DNA of 64,000 nucleotides, from positions 6,570,501 through 6,634,500 of the forward strand of contig NZ_CP108442.1 in NCBI RefSeq assembly GCF_041435355.1, written 5' to 3'. The position numbers and the translations under genes are program-made. The DNA is from Streptomyces sp. NBC_01276. GTDB lineage: Bacteria; Actinomycetota; Actinomycetes; Streptomycetales; Streptomycetaceae. Below are positions 1 to 7,872 of this stretch, in pieces. How positions within the stretch are numbered: the first letter of the stretch is position 1; each line of letters starts with the position of its first letter. The notes below the pieces were generated by a model. That model did no database searches, was not told where the DNA came from, and was given only the letters and a program-made list of their open reading frames with translations.

Positions 1-1137
1 AACCGCCTTGGTCAGCGCGTCGGTCGCCGCACCACCGCCAGAGGACGGCATCGGGGCGCTGTTCTGCTCGCCTCCGGATCCGCCGCTGGGGTTGGCCGCG
101 ATGTCACCAGGGAAGCCCGCCGGGCCCTGCGGTGCTGCGCCGGCTCCGGCCGCTGCACCGGCTCCGCCTGTGGCGGCCATAGCGGCGGCCTTGCGGGCTG
201 CCTGCTCGGTGTGCTGCTTGGCCATCTGCGCACCGGTGCCGCCGGCTCGGTGGATCGACTCGCCGTCGGTGCCCTCAGCCGCCCAGTGGACGAACTTGAA
301 CGTGGCGTACGGGCAGAGCAGGACCATCATCATGATCACGACTCCGGCGAGGCAGTCGGCGAGGGCGCCGAGGCCGTCCTTGGCCTGGGTCTGGCCGAGG
401 GCGGAGATGCCCAGGAGGAACACGATCGTCATCAGCAACTTACTGACCACGAGCGTGGCGGTGGCTTCGATCCAGCCCCGGCGCCAGCGCCGCGCGGCCT
501 CCCAGCCGCCTCCGGCCCCGGCGAATACCGCGAGGGTGACGAGGACGAGGATGCCGACCTTGCGGACCATCATCACGCACCAGTAGAGGATGGCCCCGAT
601 GCCGGCTCCGAGGCCGACGATGCCGGGGATCATCCAGCCCAGCGGCACCATCGAGGCGACGGAGCTGGCCTTGACCATGCGGCGTACCGCCTCTTCGATC
701 GAGGTGCCCGCTGCCGCGAACAATCCGTCACTCAAGGCGTCGACGACTTCGATGGCGACGGTGGTGCCGGCGATGGCGACGAAGCAGAAGATCACGCCGC
801 CGGCGGTGCCCGTGAAGGCCTGGGTCAGGGCCTGGCCGTCGCGCCGGATCGCGGCCCGGATGAGCTGGGCGCAGAAGGTGGCGACCAGGATGGTCAGGCC
901 GATGGGCAGCAGCAGCTCGTAGTTGTCGACGAACCAGCCTGCTCGCAGGTCAACCTTGGTGGTGGCGTTGACGGCCTCGGCGGCGAGGTCGGCGGCTGCG
1001 GCGGCGAACTCGCCGCAGCTCTTGGCGATCCAGTTGCCGATGCCCTCGGTGATGGCCTTGCCCGGGTCGGAGACGAAGTCGATGGCGTCGGCGGCCGAGC
1101 ACAGCTTGCTGGCGAGGGGGATGGAACAGAAGTCCAC
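1..1137 (-). CDS. TrbL/VirB6-like conjugal transfer membrane protein (partial, runs off left edge)
   Basis: Open from a GTG at 1137 to base 1 without a stop (379 codons), so the 3' end lies outside the window. An AAGGAGG sits about 10 bases upstream of the GTG. The protein begins with a Cys-containing segment (VDFCSIPLASKLCSAAD), then several long hydrophobic stretches beginning near residue 66 (NYELLLPIGLTILVATF), and turns Ala/Gly/Gln-rich at the visible C-terminal part, the pattern of TrbL/VirB6 proteins of actinobacterial type IV-like transfer systems. Being the fourth gene after a muramidase/peptidase and a two-TM pilin-like gene supports a role in the mating channel. Assignment is by topology and context, not by a conserved motif. 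Confidence 0.75.
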   Translation of the reverse strand, partial: MDFCSIPLASKLCSAADAIDFVSDPGKAITEGIGNWIAKSCGEFAAAAADLAAEAVNATTKVDLRAGWFVDNYELLLPIGLTILVATFCAQLIRAAIRRDGQALTQAFTGTAGGVIFCFVAIAGTTVAIEVVDALSDGLFAAAGTSIEEAVRRMVKASSVASMVPLGWMIPGIVGLGAGIGAILYWCVMMVRKVGILVLVTLAVFAGAGGGWEAARRWRRGWIEATATLVVSKLLMTIVFLLGISALGQTQAKDGLGALADCLAGVVIMMMVLLCPYATFKFVHWAAEGTDGESIHRAGGTGAQMAKQHTEQAARKAAAMAATGGAGAAAGAGAAPQGPAGFPGDIAANPSGGSGGEQNSAPMPSSGGGAATDALTKAV

Positions 1138-1169
1138 TGGAGGGATACCTCCTTGTCGTCAGTGGCGTA

Positions 1170-1853
1170 TTACGGGGCGACGCTCGGGGCGAGGGAGACC
1201 AGGGCGCAGTCGGAGCTGGGTCGGCACTGGACAGCGAGGGTGACGGCGCGGTCCTCGGCGCCGCCCCCGCCGCCCTTCCAGGCGATGGTCTGCTTGCCGG
1301 TGACGGTGACCGCGTAGATGTACGCCTCGGTGATCGCGGACGGGTTCTCGGCGAGGGCCTGCTTGAACGCCGAGGGGAAGTGGGCCTCGCCCACGGCGGC
1401 GGTGGCGTACTGGGCGTTGTCGGCCATGCGCGACCACAGCACCGGGTCCGGGACCTGCCCGGAGATCGCCGTCCAGTCGGTGTACTTCGTCTCGCTGGTC
1501 ATCCACGCGTTCATGCCGGCGAGGTGCTGGTCACGGCTGGTGGTGCGGGTGTCGTACGACCAGAGCATCACCGCCGCCGCCCTGGCGTAGGCGAGCGGGT
1601 CGGTGAGCTTGGGCGGCGCCGGGACCGAGCCCGTACCGGCGGAAGGCTTCGGGGCCGTGGCGGCGGGCGAGCTCGGCGCGGGGGTTGCGGGGGACACGCC
1701 GGTCTTGCTCTGGCCGCCGCGGGAGGTGAACCAGGCGGTCAGTCCGGCGGCCCCGAGGAGCGCGGTGATGACCACGGCGGCGACGAGGATCCGTCGCCCG
1801 GTCGTCCAGTGCGTGGTGGCCCGGTGCAAGGGGGAGAGGGAACGTTTCGGCAC
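1170..1853 (-). CDS. Single-pass conjugation protein, VirB8/TcpC-like topology
   Basis: 227 aa from a GTG that shares one base with the stop of the gene upstream (TAGTG), so it is translationally coupled. A short basic N-terminus is followed by one transmembrane helix (about residues 22-42, ILVAAVVITALLGAAGLTAW), a Pro/Ser/Ala linker (45-75) and an extracytoplasmic domain. That layout, and the place between a pilin-like and a TrbL-like gene, fit the VirB8/TcpC class of channel proteins, but no diagnostic motif was seen. Reading further upstream in the same frame would give a longer protein overlapping the previous gene, which I reject. Confidence 0.75.
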   Translation of the reverse strand: MPKRSLSPLHRATTHWTTGRRILVAAVVITALLGAAGLTAWFTSRGGQSKTGVSPATPAPSSPAATAPKPSAGTGSVPAPPKLTDPLAYARAAAVMLWSYDTRTTSRDQHLAGMNAWMTSETKYTDWTAISGQVPDPVLWSRMADNAQYATAAVGEAHFPSAFKQALAENPSAITEAYIYAVTVTGKQTIAWKGGGGGAEDRAVTLAVQCRPSSDCALVSLAPSVAP

Positions 1854-2167
1854 TACTTGACCTGCGTCCCGAGTGCGGAGAAGAACGCGACGATGCCGTT
1901 GGCGGCGCCCAGGCCCAGGGCGGCGCCCGCGGCTACGACGGCGCCCTTCTTGCCATTGGCCTCGGCCTGGTGGCCGCCGCTGTGGTGGCCCCAGGCCCAC
2001 ACGCCGAGAGAGACGGCGAGCGCGCCGACGACGGCGATGATGCCGAACATGTTGATCGAGTTGACGACCTTCTTCAGGACGTCGAGCCCGGGAAGGCCGC
2101 CATCCGTTGGAGTGATTCCGGGGTCGTAGGCGAGGTAGAGGACGCGGTCTGCGAGTGAAATGGGTAT
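1853..2167 (-). CDS. Two-TM pilin-like (VirB2/TrbC-type) protein, non-canonical start
   Basis: About 104 aa. Two hydrophobic helices (NMFGIIAVVGALAVSLGVWA, then a Gly/Ala-rich helix near the C-terminus) flank a polar loop HHSGGHQAEANGKKG, the shape of VirB2/TrbC-type subunits in actinobacterial transfer clusters. The start is odd: a good AAGGAG (2175-2180) is followed by ATA at 2167 (7-base spacing) and ATT at 2161, with no ATG, GTG or TTG nearby. The first in-frame ATG (2269) has no ribosome site and would add an Ala/Pro/Arg-rich stretch that looks like translated leader. I chose the ATA by spacing; ATT is the alternative. Confidence 0.7.
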   Translation of the reverse strand: MPISLADRVLYLAYDPGITPTDGGLPGLDVLKKVVNSINMFGIIAVVGALAVSLGVWAWGHHSGGHQAEANGKKGAVVAAGAALGLGAANGIVAFFSALGTQVK

Positions 2168-2283
2168 GGCGAAGCTCCTTGCGGGCGCAGGCCGGAGAGG
2201 CCCTGCGGCTGTGCGGGGAAGGGAGAGGGGCGCTCGGGGCGCGGAGAGGGGACCGGCGCGGGCCCGCATCGGCGGGCGGCGGT

Positions 2284-3423
2284 CTAGCTGTTGAGAGCGG
2301 GGATGCGGCGGACGGCGAGGATCTGCCAGTCGCCGACCTTCTCGATCCGCACCGGCTTCGTTGTGCGCGGTGCGTTGATCACCAGGCCAGCGCCGATGTA
2401 CATGCCGACGTGCTCGGGGACGGCGGCGGTGCCGCGGGTGAAGAGCAGATCGCCGGGCTTCAGGGTGTTCGCCGGGACGGCGTCACCCTCCTTGACCTGC
2501 GTGTACGTGGTGCGGGTGAGCTGGACGCCGGCCTTGGCGTAGGCCTGCTGCATGAGGCTGGAGCAGTCGCAGCGGCCCATGGGGTCGGGGCCGTGCGGCG
2601 CGGTGCAGGTGCCGCCCCACTGGTAGAGGGTGCCGAGCTGGTGCATCGCCCAGTCGATGGCGATGCGGGCCTTCGGCGAGGCGTCGGCGGGGATCTTGTA
2701 CCCGGCGGGGACGGTCCCCTCGGGGATGGAGCCCCAGCCGGGTCCGTCCTCGCCCGGCCTACAGCCGCCGGCGCCACCCGGAGCGGTACCGGGTTCCTGA
2801 CCGGTCTGACCTGTGCCGCCGTTCGGCAGCGTCTTGACGATGGCTTGCTGCAGGGCCCGGGCCAGCGGCTCCCACTGCGCGTACGCGTTCGGGAAACCGG
2901 AGAGCTGCACGGCCTGGGCGGCCTGGGTGATGGTCATCTGCTGCCACCCCTTGACCTCCAGCAGCCCCTTGTAGAACTTGGTGGCGGCGTAGACGGGGTC
3001 GCGGATCTGCTCGGGGGTGCCCCAGCCCTGGCTGGGCCGCTGCTGGAACAGCCCGAGGCTGTCGCGGTCACCGGAGTTGAGGTTGCGCAGCCGGGATTCC
3101 TGGATGGCGGTGGCGAGCGCGACGACCTGTCCGCGCTCGGGGACCTTCAGGGCGATGCCGGTGGCGACGATGGTCTTGGCATGGGGGATCTGCTCGTCGG
3201 GCAGTTCCAGGCCCTCGACGCGGATCGAGCCGTCGCCGCCCTGGCCGCCGAGGATCGCCGCGACCTGCTTGGCGACCGCGGAGGCATCGACGCTGCTGCC
3301 GCCGGGCGCGCAGGCGGCGCCCTTGGAGGCTGCGCCGCTTCCGGCTGCGGCCATGGTGGCGGTGGTGGCGAGGACGAGGGGGGAGAGGCAGAGGACGCCG
3401 ATGGCGGCGGCTACGGCCTTCAA
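2284..3423 (-). CDS. Bifunctional lytic transglycosylase / NlpC-P60 (C40) peptidase
   Basis: 379 aa, starting at TTG 3423 with GGAGG nine bases upstream, overlapping a tiny upstream ORF by TTGA. An N-terminal hydrophobic signal/anchor (1-28) leads to a transglycosylase-like domain (about 85-190: TAIQESRLRN with Glu109, DRDSLGLFQQRP) and a C-terminal NlpC/P60 domain (about 250-375) with the nucleophile in DCSSL (Cys287) and EHVGMYIG (His338). The third catalytic position is Asn (INAPRT, Asn350) where His is common. It is the VirB1-like cell-wall opening enzyme expected as first gene of the mating channel set, acting outside the membrane. Confidence 0.9.
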   Translation of the reverse strand: MKAVAAAIGVLCLSPLVLATTATMAAAGSGAASKGAACAPGGSSVDASAVAKQVAAILGGQGGDGSIRVEGLELPDEQIPHAKTIVATGIALKVPERGQVVALATAIQESRLRNLNSGDRDSLGLFQQRPSQGWGTPEQIRDPVYAATKFYKGLLEVKGWQQMTITQAAQAVQLSGFPNAYAQWEPLARALQQAIVKTLPNGGTGQTGQEPGTAPGGAGGCRPGEDGPGWGSIPEGTVPAGYKIPADASPKARIAIDWAMHQLGTLYQWGGTCTAPHGPDPMGRCDCSSLMQQAYAKAGVQLTRTTYTQVKEGDAVPANTLKPGDLLFTRGTAAVPEHVGMYIGAGLVINAPRTTKPVRIEKVGDWQILAVRRIPALNS

Positions 3424-3497
3424 CCCGGGGTGCCTCCGCGCTCGCCGGTCAGGGCCGGCGGCCGGGTTTCAGGCAGGGGAGGGCGCAGGGATGTCAT
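3420..3497 (-). CDS. 25-residue leader ORF coupled to the C40 gene
   Basis: ATG at 3497 has AAGGA seven bases upstream and encodes 25 residues (starting MTSLRPPLPE, ending GGTPG) before TGA. The stop overlaps the TTG start of the peptidase gene as TTGA, and the peptidase ribosome site lies inside it. It has no recognisable domain. Likely job: translational coupling for a TTG-started gene. It may also be non-functional; the evidence is the ribosome site and the overlap only. Confidence 0.45.
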   Translation of the reverse strand: MTSLRPPLPETRPPALTGERGGTPG

Positions 3498-3716
3498 AGC
3501 GGTGTCCTTGAAGTGTGTGAAGCCCCGGCCGCGCGGTGCCGTGGAGATGTGAGAAGGAGCGCGGTAGGCCGGGTGATGGGTGAGCTGTGCCTCGTGACGT
3601 CGCTGCGAGTTGCCGCTCGCGACGACGTACGGGCGGATCAGATGTGCCGGGACAAGGAGGTGCCTCCGTGTGGGCATGACGGGGGAATGCAGCCATTGGC
3701 GCTGTGTGCACCGGGC
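3498..3716. other. Divergent intergenic region between transfer cassette and plus-strand train
   Basis: This stretch separates the minus-strand conjugation genes from the plus-strand methyltransferase operon and must hold the promoter of the former. I saw no convincing coding frame, and no -10/-35 pair strong enough to call. The following inverted repeat (3717-3837) continues the regulatory region. Confidence 0.4.
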
Positions 3717-3837
3717 AGTTCCAAAACAGTAAGTGCGGATCCCCGGTTGACCAAGAAAATGATGATCAAGGCTCTATTTCAAGGGTTTTGGCGGCGACCG
3801 TGGTCAACCGGGGATCGTGCCCTACAGTTTTGGAACT
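3717..3837. promoter_or_regulatory. Large inverted repeat (37-base arms) upstream of the methyltransferase
   Basis: Left arm 3717-3753 and right arm 3801-3837 are near-perfect inverted copies separated by 47 bases. The outer ends are AGTTCCAAAAC and GTTTTGGAACT, the inner ends GATCCCCGGTTGACCA and TGGTCAACCGGGGATC; only the middle differs. Each arm carries an outward-facing -10-like hexamer (TACTGT read leftward, TACAGT at 3823-3828 read rightward). This suggests a divergent promoter/operator or a recombination site. The ATCCCCGGT core recurs at 4793 and 8615 as compact palindromes. Confidence 0.6.
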
Positions 3838-3957
3838 CCCCCCGCACAACCGCCCCATGGCCCTATGGCACACCTGTGTCCACATCCGGGCGGGCGGCTT
3901 CATTGCGGCGAGCCGGAGTTCCCCTCGCCTTTCCCGAACCGATATTGGGGTACCTCT

Positions 3958-4713
3958 TTGCCTTTCTCCCTGCACCAGGGCGACGCCCTCAGCGTCCTGT
4001 CCACCCTCCCGGACAACTGCGTCGACTCCGTCATCACCGACCCGCCGTACAACTCGGGCGGGCGGACAGCGAAGGAGCGCACGAGCCGCACGGCCCGGCA
4101 GAAGTACACCTCCGCGGACGCCGGCCACGCCCTGCCGGACTTCACTGGCGAGAACATGGACCAGAGGTCTTATGGCTTCTGGCTGACGCAGATCATGACC
4201 GAAGCCCAGCGGGCGACCCGCCCCGGCGGCACGGCGCTGCTGTTCACCGACTGGCGCCAGCTGCCCATCACCACCGACGCGATCCAGGCCGCCGGCTGGG
4301 TGTGGCGCGGGGTGCTGGCCTGGCACAAGCCTGCGGCGCGCCCGCAGAAGGGCCGGTTCACCCAGAACTGCGAGTTCATCGTCTGGGGGTCCAACGGCGA
4401 CATGGACGGCTCCCGGAACGAGGTCTACCTCCCGGGTCTGTACTCCGGATCGCAGCCGACCGGCCGAAAGCGGCAGCACATCACGCAGAAGCCGGTCGAG
4501 GTGATGCGCGAGCTCGTCAAGATCAGCCCGCCGGGCGGCACCGTCCTGGACTTCTGCGCCGGATCCGGCTCCACCGGTGTCGCAGCCCTGCTGGAGGGCC
4601 GGGACTTCATCGGCGTCGAGAAGACCAGGCACTACGCCGAGATCGCCTCCGACCGGCTCACCGAAGCCGTCCAGCAGGCCTATTCCCAGGACGACTTCGT
4701 CCTTTCTGCCTGA
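3958..4713 (+). CDS. Orphan beta-type DNA methyltransferase (N6-adenine or N4-cytosine)
   Basis: 251 aa from TTG 3958, with a GGGG just upstream; longer frames reach back to 3817 but run through the inverted repeat. Motif IV DPPY (residues 28-31) precedes the target-recognition part and the SAM-binding motif FCAGSGSTG (199-207), the order of beta-class methylases. KPVEVM before motif I is also typical. No restriction endonuclease lies beside it, so it is an orphan, perhaps protecting the element on entry to a new host or marking regulatory sites. It is the first gene after the large inverted repeat. Family assignment is firm; the target sequence is unknown. Confidence 0.9.
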   Translation: MPFSLHQGDALSVLSTLPDNCVDSVITDPPYNSGGRTAKERTSRTARQKYTSADAGHALPDFTGENMDQRSYGFWLTQIMTEAQRATRPGGTALLFTDWRQLPITTDAIQAAGWVWRGVLAWHKPAARPQKGRFTQNCEFIVWGSNGDMDGSRNEVYLPGLYSGSQPTGRKRQHITQKPVEVMRELVKISPPGGTVLDFCAGSGSTGVAALLEGRDFIGVEKTRHYAEIASDRLTEAVQQAYSQDDFVLSA

Positions 4714-4760
4714 CCCTCACCCGCTCGCGGCGGGGGCTGGAGGCGGTATCTCGTCTTTCT

Positions 4761-4780
4761 GTCCCCGTCGTGCGGGGGCT
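4761..4780 (+). terminator. Probable terminator after the methyltransferase
   Basis: A short GC stem (CCCCG, loop, CGGGG) followed by GCTTTG lies about 50 bases past the methyltransferase stop. The stem is short, so confidence is modest. Confidence 0.4.
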
Positions 4781-4792
4781 TTGTAGCACGCG

Positions 4793-4817
4793 ATCCCCGG
4801 TCAGCCAAACCGGGGAT
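4793..4817. promoter_or_regulatory. Palindrome ATCCCCGGT-N7-ACCGGGGAT, copy 2
   Basis: A perfect 9-base inverted repeat with loop CAGCCAA lies 75 bases upstream of the DUF4913 gene start. It is identical over 25 bases to the copy at 8615 and shares its core with the arms at 3738-3753 and 3801-3816. There is no T-run after it, so operator or processing site is as likely as terminator. Confidence 0.6.
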
Positions 4818-4891
4818 TGTGTGGATGGTTGAACTCCAGCCCCTCTTTCGAATTCCGACGTGCCGCATGCGGCTGCGAGGAGAGACCTTTC

Positions 4892-5530
4892 GTGCTCGAA
4901 CCCATAGACGGCCCCGACGGCCAGCCGATGGATCCGATCCGCGTTCCCGAAGTCGACCTGGAGAGCATCGAGGCCAGCGTCCGCAAGCTCCTGGACCAGT
5001 CGGCCCAGCAGGCCAGGCAGCTCGACAGCCTGGCCGCCGCACCCGATCCGATGCCCTTCGCCGGCTTCTCCATGCCGGGCCTTCCCGGCATGCCCGCCCC
5101 CGTGCTGCCGCCCGAGCCGAAGCCGATCCTGGAGCTGGACGCTGAAGAGCGGGAGAACGAGATCGACTCCCTGACCGACTGGGTGGAGGACTTCCTCATG
5201 CCGGTCTACGGCACGGAGATCACCACATCCGCGCCGTGGTGCGAACAGTGGCAGGAACACCTCGACGTCGTCGCGTGGCTGCACGCCCTGTGGATGGCCT
5301 ACCAGCAGCACAAGGACCCCGAAGCCGGACCGTCCGGGATGTTCGTGTGGCACCGGGACTTCCTCACCCACGCGATGGCCGCCATCCGCGCGGCAGGCGG
5401 ACCGCTGTCGGCCTGCCAGACCGACCCCGACCGCCCCGCCCACCGTCTGCTCCGAGGCCCCGGCCGCTCCACCCGCCCGGCGGCCACCGCGGCCGACGAA
5501 ACGGAACGCGCCGTCGAGGCGGCCTCGTGA
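4892..5530 (+). CDS. DUF4913 family protein
   Basis: 212 aa from GTG 4892, which has GGAGAG upstream; an earlier in-frame start at 4817 sits on the palindrome and is rejected. An acidic N-terminal segment is followed by a Pro-rich stretch and the DUF4913 region (about 90-190: LTDWVEDFLMPVYG, APWCEQW, VVAWLHALWMAYQQ, VWHRDFLTHAMAAI). DUF4913 proteins recur on actinobacterial plasmids and integrative elements, with no known activity. Its stop overlaps the next start (GTGA), so it is coupled to the RelE-like gene, and the two could act as partners. Confidence 0.85.
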   Translation: MLEPIDGPDGQPMDPIRVPEVDLESIEASVRKLLDQSAQQARQLDSLAAAPDPMPFAGFSMPGLPGMPAPVLPPEPKPILELDAEERENEIDSLTDWVEDFLMPVYGTEITTSAPWCEQWQEHLDVVAWLHALWMAYQQHKDPEAGPSGMFVWHRDFLTHAMAAIRAAGGPLSACQTDPDRPAHRLLRGPGRSTRPAATAADETERAVEAAS

Positions 5531-6012
5531 GCGGCCACGAACAACCCGCCTTCGGTCTGACCTTCGACCCTCGCGCCCTGACCGACCTCCTCCAAGCGCC
5601 CAGCGACATCCGCGACCTCGCGCTCGCCAAACTCCAGGACGTCGTCAACGCCAACCTGTTCGGCGGGAAACTCACCCACGAACTCGACGGGCTCCGCAAG
5701 GTCTACGTCGACTCCCGCTCGGCCTGGCGCATCGTCTACGCCACGCGCCGGGCCCCCGAAGGATCCGCGTTCCGCACCGAGATCCACGTCGTCGCGGTAC
5801 GGCCCCGGGAACAGAGCGACGTCTACAGGACCGCCGCCGCCCGCCTGGGCATCAAGCGCCGGCCTGTCGACGCCCTCACCCACGCCGCCCGAGGCCGCTC
5901 CCCGCAGCTCGACACCACCCGCACCTTCCCCAAGCCGGGACCGCCCCCCTACGCGCTCCCCGGACCTCCCCAGCCTGCCCTCCCGCTCGCCCCGAAAGGC
6001 CACATCCGTTGA
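5527..6012 (+). CDS. RelE/ParE-fold protein with Pro-rich Arg-ended tail
   Basis: 161 aa, GTG overlapping the upstream stop (GTGA). Residues about 12-105 look like a RelE/ParE-type small domain: LAKLQDVVNANLFGGKLTHELDG, then KVYVDSRSAWRIVYATR and TEIHVVAVRPREQSDVYRTAAARL, the usual order of helices and beta strands with the basic V-x-x-R-x-x-Y core. A Pro-rich tail ending HIR follows. Whether it is an active toxin is not clear; no classical antitoxin gene neighbours it unless DUF4913 serves. Confidence 0.65.
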   Translation: MSGHEQPAFGLTFDPRALTDLLQAPSDIRDLALAKLQDVVNANLFGGKLTHELDGLRKVYVDSRSAWRIVYATRRAPEGSAFRTEIHVVAVRPREQSDVYRTAAARLGIKRRPVDALTHAARGRSPQLDTTRTFPKPGPPPYALPGPPQPALPLAPKGHIR

Positions 6013-6653
6013 CGACATTCCCCAACAACTTCCTCGACAACTTCGCCACCAGCCTCCTGGGCGGCAAGCCGGCGTATGAAAACCCCCGCCACCGCCACAT
6101 CCTGAACGTATTCGTCGAGGTCCAGGACCTCGAACAGCGCCTGGTAGCCGCACTGACCGCCCCGCCGCAGCCCGACATGGGGGGCGCCGAGGAGTGGGAG
6201 CTGTGCACCGATCTCCTCATCGCACGACTTGCCGCCGGACGCGAGCTGTCCCTGCTCCTGTCGGCGCCCTGCCTCAGCGAGGCCGACTTTGCCGCCGCAG
6301 AGGCCGCCGCGGAGGCCGTCAGGGCGACCTTCCGCATCGACACGGACGAGCAGTGCTGCAAGGAACCGGACGAGCCCGCGACCTGCCTGCTCGACGCGTG
6401 CAGCAACGTCTTCGCTGAGCTCGGCCACCCCCACGCCGTGGCCTCCGCCGACCTCGTCGACGCCCTTCGGCACCTGCCGGGCACCGCCGGAAACCACTGG
6501 CGCTACAGCGACCTCACCCAGGCCCGCCTCGCCCAGCTCCTGGCCCCGCACGGCATGCAGACCCGCGACATCACCCTGCCGGACGGCCGCCGCCGCAAGG
6601 CCTACAGCCGCGAAGCCCTCCTCACCGCCATAGGCGTGTGCACCAGCTGCTGA
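6009..6653 (+). CDS. Protein with C-terminal DUF3631-like winged-helix domain
   Basis: 214 aa from TTG overlapping the previous stop (TTGA). The N-terminal part is helical and Ala-rich (residues 1-135). The C-terminal part (about 145-210: DLVDALRHLPGTAGNHWRYSDLTQARLAQLLAPHG, then RDITLPDGRRRKAYSREALLTAI) resembles DUF3631, the DNA-binding tail of mobile-element primase/helicases, here without any helicase. It could be a stand-alone DNA-binding derivative of a replication protein. Confidence 0.65.
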   Translation: MTTFPNNFLDNFATSLLGGKPAYENPRHRHILNVFVEVQDLEQRLVAALTAPPQPDMGGAEEWELCTDLLIARLAAGRELSLLLSAPCLSEADFAAAEAAAEAVRATFRIDTDEQCCKEPDEPATCLLDACSNVFAELGHPHAVASADLVDALRHLPGTAGNHWRYSDLTQARLAQLLAPHGMQTRDITLPDGRRRKAYSREALLTAIGVCTSC

Positions 6654-7131
6654 ACTCCGTCGGCGCCGCCCACGTCCGGACCGCGACCTTGACGGACTGG
6701 CCTCTCATCGAGACATTCCACCGCAGCTGCTCCGAGCAGGCACTGCACTGCCGCTGGGGCAGAACGCGGATCACCCGCCGTGACATCGAGCGCCTGCTGG
6801 ATCACTCCAGCTGCTGGATCGCTCTCCATGCCACCGAGGTTGTCGCCCTGGCTTCGGCCGGACCGGTCAGCAGAGAGCCGGGCGTCTTCGACCTCGGCCT
6901 GCAGGTCGCGTCCACCAGCGCCGAGGCATCGGCCTGGCCCTCGCCCGGCACGCCGCCGCCCACGCCCGTTCCGGCGGCGCGCACACCTTCTCCGTGTGCG
7001 CCGAGGCGTCGAATCTGCCGATGCTCGGCCTGGCCCGACGCCTCGGCCGCCCCACCGAGTCCCGTCAACAGGGCACCCACCTCGACGTCCGCGTACCGCT
7101 CCCGGCACCGCCGTGCCCGCCCCACTTCTAG
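6638..7131 (+). pseudogene. GNAT acetyltransferase split by a frameshift
   Basis: The reading frame from GTG 6638 encodes a GNAT-like N-terminal half (TATLTDWPLIETFHRSC ... GVFDLGLQV). At about 6912-6918 the frame changes: the acetyl-CoA motif A (HQRRGIGLALARHAAAHA) and the rest, ending at TAG 7129-7131, lie in another frame. One missing base near the GTCGCGTCC stretch restores a full ~165 aa enzyme. It could be a recent inactivating deletion, a sequencing error or, less likely, programmed frameshifting. The start overlaps the preceding gene by 16 bases. Confidence 0.7.
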
Positions 7132-7143
7132 GAGGTGCTCTCC

Positions 7144-7833
7144 CTGCCGTCCACCACGCAGCCGGCGAATGCCCCGACCGGCATCGACCACCGCGTCGCG
7201 ACGGTAACCGGCCACGACATCGACAGCCTGTGGACTTACCACGACCGCGGCCTGCTCGATGAGTCGCTGCACCGTCTCGCCGAAGCCCACCGCGCCCTCT
7301 CCGACGCTGAACGCGGCGTGACCTTCAACCTGACCCGTCTCCAGCGCCTCGCCTCCGGGGATCTGCCCTTCGACCAGGCTCTGTTCACACGCATCGAGCG
7401 GACCGTCGCGCAGCTCAAGGACGCCACCGTCACACGGGACATCCGCCAAGACCATGCCCTCGCCGTGCTCGAGGCGCTGGAAGCCGTAGCCCCGGCACCC
7501 GCCACGAGGCAGCGCGCGGACCTCCTGGCCCATGAGTTCGCCGCGCTCCTGGCCATCAGCCAGGGCGCGAAGCTCCACCAGCACCTACAGACCGGACGGA
7601 TGTCCATCGTCACGGCCTCCGGCGTACGCGTCGTCCATCCGCTCTACCAGCGGCTGGAGGACGCCCGACTGGTGGCCCGCGACACCTCCCACCCCCTCCA
7701 CGCCGGACAGCCCATCTCGCTCACGGACACCGGCCGCACCACGCTGACCGGCGCCACCCGCCCGCCTGCGGCAACGGCCGCCCCGGCGCCCAGGGCGGGG
7801 TCCTGGCCGGCGACGCCCGCGCGGTCCCGCTGA
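7144..7833 (+). CDS. Small helical element protein, Arg-ended tail (paralog family)
   Basis: 229 aa. GGAGG at 7131-7135 is eight bases from a CTG at 7144; the alternative GTG 7135 overlaps the ribosome site, so I prefer CTG. A helical hairpin (about 35-110: LAEAHRALSDAE, LTRLQRLASG, RIERTVAQLKDATVTRD) resembles that in four neighbours (8729, 9178, 9628, 11447). A winged-helix-like segment follows (120-200), then a Pro/Ala tail ending ARSR. Function unknown; not recognised as a named family. Confidence 0.7.
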   Translation: MPSTTQPANAPTGIDHRVATVTGHDIDSLWTYHDRGLLDESLHRLAEAHRALSDAERGVTFNLTRLQRLASGDLPFDQALFTRIERTVAQLKDATVTRDIRQDHALAVLEALEAVAPAPATRQRADLLAHEFAALLAISQGAKLHQHLQTGRMSIVTASGVRVVHPLYQRLEDARLVARDTSHPLHAGQPISLTDTGRTTLTGATRPPAATAAPAPRAGSWPATPARSR

Positions 7834-7872
7834 CCTGTCGGCCGCCACCAACCCCCGTACGAAAGGGGCTCC

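Noticed and set aside
211..1317. Long plus-strand ORFs opposite the conjugation genes
   Set aside because: Gly/Asp/Glu- or Arg-rich translations typical of antisense shadows in high-GC DNA; the minus-strand proteins have TM helices and coupled starts.
3747..3807. TTGACC in both arms of the big inverted repeat as -35 boxes
   Set aside because: They point toward each other and no suitable -10 lies at 16-19 bases; the outward -10-like hexamers are listed instead as a weak possibility.
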